Assembly (NCBI GenBank): GCA_958349075.1
Contig: CATWBR010000121.1
Span: forward strand, 1 to 10,780
Length of the DNA stretch: 10,780 bases
Direction of reading: 5' to 3'
From: an uncultured Clostridium sp.
Lineage (GTDB): Bacteria; Bacillota; Clostridia; Lachnospirales; Lachnospiraceae
Below, piece by piece: positions 6,070 through 10,780 of this stretch (positions are counted from its first letter, which is position 1; each line of letters starts with the position of its first letter). The position numbers were made by a program, and so were the translations under genes. Under the pieces are notes generated by a model that worked only from the letters and a program-made list of their open reading frames with translations, made no database searches and was not told the origin of the DNA.

Positions 6070-8385
6070 ATGAGAAAAGAATATGAAGGCGTCTATCTGG
6101 TAGACGGTGAAAGAATTGTATGTGATAAAGAGAAGGAATCCCTGACCGCTGAAGGAGCGTTCTCAGAGCAGGAACTTAAAGCGGCGGCCCAGGGAACCAT
6201 GGCGTGGTCCATACTGAAAGCGCACAACACATCTTCCGATATGGGGAATCTGAAGCTGAAATTTGATGCGCTGGTCAGCCACGATATGACTTATATGGGA
6301 GTGCTGCAGACGGCGATTGCCTGCGGCGTGGAGGAATTTCCGATTCCCTTCGTTTTGACCAACTGCCATAACAGCCTGTGCACGATGGGCGGGACACTGA
6401 ATGAGGACGACCATCTCTTTGGTATGGGGGCGGTGAAAAAATACGGTGGAATCATGGTTCCGGCCCACCAGGCGGTTCTTCATCAGTATATCAGGGAGCA
6501 ACTGGCCGGGGGTGGAAAGATGATTCTGGGAGCGGACAGCCACACCAGATACGGAGCTTTGGGCACCATGGCTATCGGTGAGGGGGCCGGAGAGCTTGTA
6601 AAACAGCTCCTTCTGAGAACGTATGATATTGTAAGGCCTCCGGTCGTCCTGGTCTATCTGAAGGGGACGCCGGCGCCGGGAGTCGGGCCTCAGGACGTGG
6701 CGCTGGATATTATCAGGAACGTGTTTGATGAGGGCTTTGTGAAAAACAGGATTATGGAATTTGCAGGCCCTGGAATTGCAAACCTCAGCGTGGATTTCAG
6801 AAATGGAATCGATGTGATGACAACGGAGTCCTCCTGTGTCTCCACGATCTGGCAGACGGACGACAGCGTCAGGGAGTGGCTCAAAATCCACGGACGTGAA
6901 AGTGATTACCGCTTAATCAGGCCCGCCGGACTGGCTTATTATGACTATCTTCTGGAGGTGGATCTGGGAAAGATCAGGCCAATGATTGCCCTTCCTTTCC
7001 ATCCGAGCAATGCTTATACGATCGAGGAGCTGAATGAGAATACGGAAGATATCCTGAGTCTGACCGAGAAAAAATGCAGCGAACAGATGAAAGAGTTCGG
7101 ACTTAAAATGGATTTGAGAAGCAAGATTGTGAACGGCCGCCTGAGAGTCGATCAGGGAGTGATCGCCGGCTGTGCGGGAGGTATTTTTGAGAACATCAGC
7201 AAGGCGGCGGATATTTTGAAGGGAAGTTCCATTGGAAATGATGTGTTCCAGTTAAACATCTACCCGGCCAGCCAGCCCGTGTTCCAGGAGGTGGTTGAGA
7301 AGGGGATTGCTTCAACGCTTCTGGAGGCGGGGGCCAATTTACGCTCTGCTTTTTGCGGACCCTGCTTTGGTGCGGGCGACGTGCCGTTTAACGGAGGTTT
7401 TTCTATACGCCACACGACCAGGAACTTTTCAAACCGGGAGGGTTCCAGGCCGAAGAGCGGCCAGTTGGCGTCGGTTGCCCTGATGGATGCGCTGAGCATC
7501 GCCGCGACCGCCGGAAACAAAGGTTTCCTGACACCGGCGACGCAGTGGGACGGAACTTATACAAAGTACCACTATTATTTTAATTCAAAGCTGTATGAAA
7601 AACGGGTGCTTGACTGCTTCGGCAGGGCGGATGGGAACGTAGAACTGATAAAAGGTCCGAATATCAAGGACATTCCGGTGATTCCGGCGCTGAACGACGA
7701 TCTGCTTTTAAAGGTTTCCGCCGTTCTCGACGATCCCGTGACGACGACGGATGAATTGATTCCGGGAGGGGAGAGTTCCTCTTACCGCTCAAACCTTTTG
7801 AAACTGGCGGAATACGCCCTCTCGGCCAGGGAACCGCAGTATGTGGACCGGTGCAAGGCGGTAAAGAAGTGGGAGGACGCGCTGATGGAGGGAGAAGCCC
7901 TCTTTGAGGCGGACGGGGAACTGAAGGAGGCTGCGGCCTGCCTCGCCGCACACGGCCTGCCGTTTAACGCGGGGAGAACCTGTATCGGAAGCGTCCTCTG
8001 TTCCCAAAAACCGGGCGACGGTTCGGCCAGGGAATACGCGGCAACCTGCCAGCGCGTGATTGGGGGCTGGGCCAACATCTGCCGTGAATACGCTACCAAG
8101 AGATACCGCTCCAATCTGATTAACTGGGGCATCCTGCCTTTCACCTGCGCGGAGGGAGCGGAGTTTGAGACAGGAAGCTTTATCTGGATTCCCGGCATCA
8201 GGCAGGTGCTTGAGTCGGAGGAAAGCGAAGCAGAGGCTTATGTACTTCCGGAGGACAGGTCGAAGGGCCCGCATAAAATCATGCTGTCATTAGGTTATCT
8301 CAGCAAAACGGAGCGGAGGATACTGCGTGAGGGCTGCCTGATCAACTATTACAGGCAGGAAGAACCCGGTTTCGCCCCGGTGTGA
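6070..8385 (+). CDS. Aconitase-superfamily hydratase (YbhJ-like)
   Basis: This is an iron-sulfur hydro-lyase of the aconitase superfamily, predicted to dehydrate, hydrate or isomerise a hydroxy-acid. It is 771 residues from the ATG at 6070. I prefer this start because AAGGTGGG (6055-6062) is 7 nt upstream; an in-frame GTG at 6058 would add four residues and lies within that site. Counting from the GTG: NEDDH (115-119), then GADSHT (158-163) matching the aconitase Asp-Ser-His active-site motif; Cys372 (AGCAGG) and CGPC (433-436) give the three [4Fe-4S] ligands with near-aconitase spacing; the C-terminal swivel domain keeps GSARE (655-659, catalytic Ser and Arg) and RSNLINWGILPF (684-695). So the catalytic machinery looks intact. 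The overall form recalls E. coli YbhJ, an uncharacterised hydratase, rather than housekeeping aconitase or 3-isopropylmalate dehydratase. Cotranscription with citF suggests action on the same acid; the substrate is unknown. Confidence 0.88.
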   Translation: MRKEYEGVYLVDGERIVCDKEKESLTAEGAFSEQELKAAAQGTMAWSILKAHNTSSDMGNLKLKFDALVSHDMTYMGVLQTAIACGVEEFPIPFVLTNCHNSLCTMGGTLNEDDHLFGMGAVKKYGGIMVPAHQAVLHQYIREQLAGGGKMILGADSHTRYGALGTMAIGEGAGELVKQLLLRTYDIVRPPVVLVYLKGTPAPGVGPQDVALDIIRNVFDEGFVKNRIMEFAGPGIANLSVDFRNGIDVMTTESSCVSTIWQTDDSVREWLKIHGRESDYRLIRPAGLAYYDYLLEVDLGKIRPMIALPFHPSNAYTIEELNENTEDILSLTEKKCSEQMKEFGLKMDLRSKIVNGRLRVDQGVIAGCAGGIFENISKAADILKGSSIGNDVFQLNIYPASQPVFQEVVEKGIASTLLEAGANLRSAFCGPCFGAGDVPFNGGFSIRHTTRNFSNREGSRPKSGQLASVALMDALSIAATAGNKGFLTPATQWDGTYTKYHYYFNSKLYEKRVLDCFGRADGNVELIKGPNIKDIPVIPALNDDLLLKVSAVLDDPVTTTDELIPGGESSSYRSNLLKLAEYALSAREPQYVDRCKAVKKWEDALMEGEALFEADGELKEAAACLAAHGLPFNAGRTCIGSVLCSQKPGDGSAREYAATCQRVIGGWANICREYATKRYRSNLINWGILPFTCAEGAEFETGSFIWIPGIRQVLESEESEAEAYVLPEDRSKGPHKIMLSLGYLSKTERRILREGCLINYYRQEEPGFAPV

Positions 8386-8407
8386 AACAGAGGTTAATGC
8401 ATAGGAG

Positions 8408-8421
8408 GCCGTCATGACGGC
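8408..8421. promoter_or_regulatory. Perfect 14-bp palindrome after the hydratase gene
   Basis: GCCGTCATGACGGC reads identically on both strands. It begins 23 nt after the hydratase stop, directly behind AGGAGG (8403-8408), and its centre is an ATG that opens a 54-codon frame (8414-8578). It could be an operator, a transcript hairpin or chance; no promoter is seen beside it. Confidence 0.3.
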
Positions 8422-8461
8422 GGAGAGCAGAAGATACCGTTACGACGGAGAAAATGGAAGA

Positions 8462-8507
8462 GGAAGAAGCCCCCGGCTGCCTGTATTGGCGTCCGGGGGC
8501 TTCTTCC
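8462..8507. terminator. Strong hairpin, probable bidirectional terminator
   Basis: GGAAGAAGCCCCCGG (8462-8476) pairs perfectly with CCGGGGGCTTCTTCC (8493-8507), a 15-bp stem with a 16-nt loop that holds a further GCC/GGC pairing. The A-rich foot on one side and T-rich foot on the other, around a GC-rich core, give a terminator shape in both directions, although no uninterrupted T-run follows. It lies between the convergent hydratase and regulator genes, where both transcripts should end. Confidence 0.72.
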
Positions 8508-8558
8508 ATGCTGCAGGTATTGATAAATCCTATGTTTTTAGAACAGCACCGCCGCTGT

Positions 8559-9920
8559 TTAAGAGGGATTTAAATTAAAATTCACCCGGTAGATGTTGAC
8601 GGGGCGTCCCTTGATTCCATTTCTTTTCTGGCCGCATACAGAGGCGTAGCCTCCTTTTTCCAGATTGGATAAAAATTTATTGGCGCTGCGGAGGGATACT
8701 CCCAGACTGTTTATCAAATCCTGGGAAGTGATCTCTTCCGTATTCAGGGAAAGCAGGACTTCCGCGATACGGACTACCGTTTCGGAAGAAAGTTTTACCT
8801 TGTCGGCAATCCCAGAAACGGTATCGGCGCTGATCTTAAAGAGAGAACCCGAGTCGGAGGGGCCGCCGGCCGAAAGAAAGGTCAGGGATTCATTCTGATC
8901 CAGCAGGAAGCTGCCCATGCTGTCCTTCATCATATTCCGGCCGAAGTGGCTTGCATTGACAGCATTTAAGCGGGCCTGGTAGATATTGTCCCCGATGCCG
9001 TAACCGACCGAGCCGTGAAAATCCATCGACTTCGTCAAAAAGGCAAACAGAGGACAGCTGTGGAACCCGTCTGTGAGCAGATTCATGGTTTCATAATCCA
9101 TATAGAGTTCCATCGCATCGTAGCTGGATTTGAAAATAGCCTTATTTAAATGCTGCTGGTTAAACTGCAGAACCGTGCTCATCAGTTGATGGCGGAACTG
9201 CTCATAATTGTCCCTGTATAACTCTCTGGCATTATCGGTATTGATATGGATGACTGCGGAACGGTTCTTATTGAATTTCTTGATGAATATGCTCTTTTTC
9301 AGTTCTTCCATGCTGTTCCAGAAGGCCCACTCGCCGCGGTAGACATAGTAGCAGCTAATATCCTTGTCCCTCAGGCGTTCCAGGACGCTGTAATAATAGG
9401 TGATAATGATATCCAGCTTGCCTTCCTGATACTGTTTCACATAGAAATCCTGGACACGCAGTTCTTCCTGCTCAATTTCGTCCACCGTCTGCAGGCTGGT
9501 CCAGCGCTTCTCATAGGTGTAGGCGGCCTGGGCAAATTTTTCCTCGCGTATTAATTCTTCCAGTGTCTTTTCATCGTCCAGGAAATCCATCCCGACGCGG
9601 GAGAGGTTTACATTTTCGATGCCGGACGTGACAATATGATGAAGCAGGGCCTGGTAGACGTTTTCCACATTAACGGAAGAATGGGCGATGATGGCGTCCC
9701 TGCTCTGTTCACCGATTATTTTGATGGCCTGAAGGGGAATCAGACCGCTGACGTAAAATCCGTCATATTGATCCTTGATGGAAAGAAAAACATCCTGGAT
9801 TTCCTGGATTGTAGTATAAGGAAAGAAGTCAAAAACGATGTCATCCGGTTTGTTCGGCATGTAGCTGTTGACTTTTTCTCTGAAATGTTCTTTCAGGATC
9901 AGAGCAATTTTAAAGATCAT
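8559..9920 (-). CDS. Multidomain transcriptional regulator with GGDEF-like domain and C-terminal winged helix
   Basis: This is a cytoplasmic 453-residue protein without membrane segments, read as a regulator from its C-terminus. About residues 378-446 form a winged helix: ITSQDLINSLGVSLRSANKF (397-416) is helix-turn-helix-like and GIKGRPVNIYRV (435-446) resembles the wing. Residues about 215-325 resemble a degenerate GGDEF or GTP-cyclohydrolase-III fold, with GYGIGDNIYQARLNAVNAS (306-324) matching its closing strand and helix; no GGDEF catalytic motif is seen. The N-terminal 200 residues look like two alpha/beta lobes (DGFYVSGLIPLQAI at 53-66; IIITYYYSVLERL at 171-183) and may be a PrpR_N-like ligand sensor, as in the 2-methylcitrate-responsive PrpR. 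The domain calls are fold-pattern inference. The ATG has AAAGGAG 5 nt upstream. It is convergent with the hydratase and divergent from the Crp/Fnr gene. Its targets are unknown. Confidence 0.72.
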   Translation of the reverse strand: MIFKIALILKEHFREKVNSYMPNKPDDIVFDFFPYTTIQEIQDVFLSIKDQYDGFYVSGLIPLQAIKIIGEQSRDAIIAHSSVNVENVYQALLHHIVTSGIENVNLSRVGMDFLDDEKTLEELIREEKFAQAAYTYEKRWTSLQTVDEIEQEELRVQDFYVKQYQEGKLDIIITYYYSVLERLRDKDISCYYVYRGEWAFWNSMEELKKSIFIKKFNKNRSAVIHINTDNARELYRDNYEQFRHQLMSTVLQFNQQHLNKAIFKSSYDAMELYMDYETMNLLTDGFHSCPLFAFLTKSMDFHGSVGYGIGDNIYQARLNAVNASHFGRNMMKDSMGSFLLDQNESLTFLSAGGPSDSGSLFKISADTVSGIADKVKLSSETVVRIAEVLLSLNTEEITSQDLINSLGVSLRSANKFLSNLEKGGYASVCGQKRNGIKGRPVNIYRVNFNLNPS

Positions 9921-9954
9921 TTTTTCTCCTTTGTTTAAGAGCTTTTATACTATA

Positions 9955-9983
9955 AATATAGCAGAAGACAGGAAAGAACACAA
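9955..9983 (-). promoter_or_regulatory. Promoter of the multidomain regulator gene
   Basis: Read leftward, TTGTGT (9983-9978) and TATATT (9960-9955) are 17 bp apart, in the AT-rich stretch before the gene. The -10 matches at 5 of 6 positions. The implied leader is about 28 nt, ending in AAAGGAGA before the ATG at 9920. Confidence 0.5.
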
Positions 9984-10024
9984 GCGGCTGTCCGGTTGAA
10001 ATATCGCCGGAGCATTGTTAGCGG

Positions 10025-10053
10025 TTCAAATTATGGAATGTTTGTGGCATAAT
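10025..10053 (+). promoter_or_regulatory. Candidate extended -10 promoter of the Crp/Fnr gene
   Basis: CATAAT (10048-10053) is preceded by TGG, giving an extended -10 (TGn), and TTCAAA (10025-10030) stands 17 bp upstream as a partial -35. The predicted leader is about 53 nt. It faces away from the leftward promoter at 9955-9983, about 40 bp apart, so the two regulator genes could share control sites. Confidence 0.45.
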
Positions 10054-10100
10054 GGAAGGGGAAGCCGTTATTGAAGGGAAGCTGCAGCAGATTAGGAAGA

Positions 10101-10109
10101 GGGGGGGGG
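10101..10109 (+). repeat. Nine-G homopolymer at the Crp/Fnr translation start
   Basis: Nine consecutive G stand 3 nt before the ATG at 10113, directly after AGGAAGA. The tract forms part of the ribosome binding region, so a change in its length by slippage would alter Shine-Dalgarno spacing. If translation instead began at the in-frame TTG at 10071, slippage would shift the frame. It is the longest homopolymer noticed in the window. Confidence 0.6.
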
Positions 10110-10112
10110 AAT

Positions 10113-10778
10113 ATGGAGGAATTATTGAGAGATGCTTTTATAGAACATGGGGTAAGACTTAATATAGAAAAAGGAGAGCTGCTCAGCCGTGTAAATGAGG
10201 TACAGGGGCATAGATATGTCTATTGGCTGGAGGATGGGATCTGTGCACTGACAGGAATTACAAAGGAGGGAGAAGAATGGATTTATTTGTATTTCCGTGC
10301 GAAAAGACTTGTTGCTTTCAGCAAGGTCATAGCCAGCAGGAAAGAGACGCCTGATAAGCCGGCACTGTATTTGGCCGCCAAAACTTCCTGCACCGTATAT
10401 CGTTTGACCGAGCATATTTTCAGGCAGATTTTTGCGATGAACCCGGAGGTTAACGCTTTAATTCTTCAAACGCTGGCAGATAATTACGATGAACTGCTGA
10501 TCCATTTCCACAGGACAAAGGAGGAAACGGCGGCGGTCCGGTTATGCCGCCTTCTTTTAGACACCTCCGCAATGTGGGGCGGTAAAAGGGTTTTGCCCAG
10601 ATTTTTCTCCTATCATGAACTGGCCAGATATCTTGGAACACATACGGTAACGGTGTCACGGATTATGGCGGGACTTATCCGGCGGGGGTTTATCTCCAAG
10701 GCGGGCCGCAAGATTGTGATAGAGCGCGAGGATAAGCTCTGGAACGTGATACAGGAGGAAGAGGAGCTGCAATACTAG
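10113..10778 (+). CDS. Crp/Fnr-family transcriptional regulator
   Basis: This is a 221-residue DNA-binding regulator. Residues about 10-110 fit the small beta-roll sensor domain, followed by a long dimerisation helix (about 110-140) and a C-terminal winged helix-turn-helix with the Crp/Fnr pattern FSYHELARYLGTHTVTVSRI (165-184), then AGLIRRGFI (186-194) and the wing. The sensor domain lacks the cAMP phosphate-binding cassette I would expect in Crp and the N-terminal cysteine cluster of Fnr, so the signal is unknown; such divergent members are common in Clostridia. I chose the ATG at 10113, behind a purine-rich AGGAAGAG-G9 region, over an in-frame TTG at 10071 that would add 14 unlikely residues. 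The stop lies two bases before the window end, so the gene is complete. It diverges from the multidomain regulator gene. Confidence 0.85.
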   Translation: MEELLRDAFIEHGVRLNIEKGELLSRVNEVQGHRYVYWLEDGICALTGITKEGEEWIYLYFRAKRLVAFSKVIASRKETPDKPALYLAAKTSCTVYRLTEHIFRQIFAMNPEVNALILQTLADNYDELLIHFHRTKEETAAVRLCRLLLDTSAMWGGKRVLPRFFSYHELARYLGTHTVTVSRIMAGLIRRGFISKAGRKIVIEREDKLWNVIQEEEELQY

Positions 10779-10780
10779 AG

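Noticed and set aside
6163..6891. Long open frame (242 codons) on the opposite strand of the hydratase gene
   Set aside because: It lies wholly within a well-supported enzyme gene, shows no recognisable domain and has no convincing start site; it is a shadow frame.

Overview
The window looks like chromosomal DNA from an anaerobic Gram-positive Clostridia species, probably Lachnospiraceae-like. Genes start behind strong AGGAGG-type ribosome binding sites, base composition is moderate (about half G+C), the solute-binding protein is a Gram-positive lipoprotein, and citrate-lyase-like and YbhJ-like proteins sit with a tripartite tricarboxylate transporter. This assignment rests on sequence style and gene content, not on a database match.

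Layout: 1-150 is a leader with a promoter and two copies of a TATC(A/T)GATA palindrome. A rightward tctC-tctB-tctA operon (151-3309) encodes a complete tripartite tricarboxylate transporter (TTT family): a lipid-anchored binding protein and the small and large membrane subunits. Two hairpins without U-tracts fill the tctC-tctB gap. A LysR-type regulator (3365-4297, leftward) converges on tctA and diverges from a second rightward unit. That unit holds a full-length citrate lyase alpha subunit (citF, 4453-6003) and an aconitase-superfamily hydratase of the YbhJ type (6070-8385). The lysR and citF promoters overlap in a short region with two dyads, as expected for an autoregulating LysR protein. 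A 15-bp hairpin (8462-8507) ends the unit and probably terminates transcription from both sides. A leftward gene (8559-9920) encodes an unusual regulator: a possible PrpR_N-like sensor, a degenerate GGDEF/GTP-cyclohydrolase-III-like domain and a winged helix. Divergent from it is a Crp/Fnr-family regulator (10113-10778), with a nine-G run just before its start codon.

The genes suggest an uptake and catabolic island for a citrate-like di- or tricarboxylic acid. TctCBA would import the acid, CitF would activate it as a CoA-transferase, and the aconitase-like enzyme would dehydrate, hydrate or isomerise it. The LysR protein probably senses the substrate. The key oddity is that CitF is alone: no citrate lyase beta (citE), acyl-carrier gamma (citD), ligase (citC) or prosthetic-group genes (citX/citG) lie in the window. 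If they are also absent elsewhere, CitF cannot be working as part of ordinary citrate lyase. The substrate is not determinable from sequence alone. No RNA genes, CRISPR arrays, insertion sequences or riboswitches were recognised, and no gene-free stretch exceeds 300 bases.
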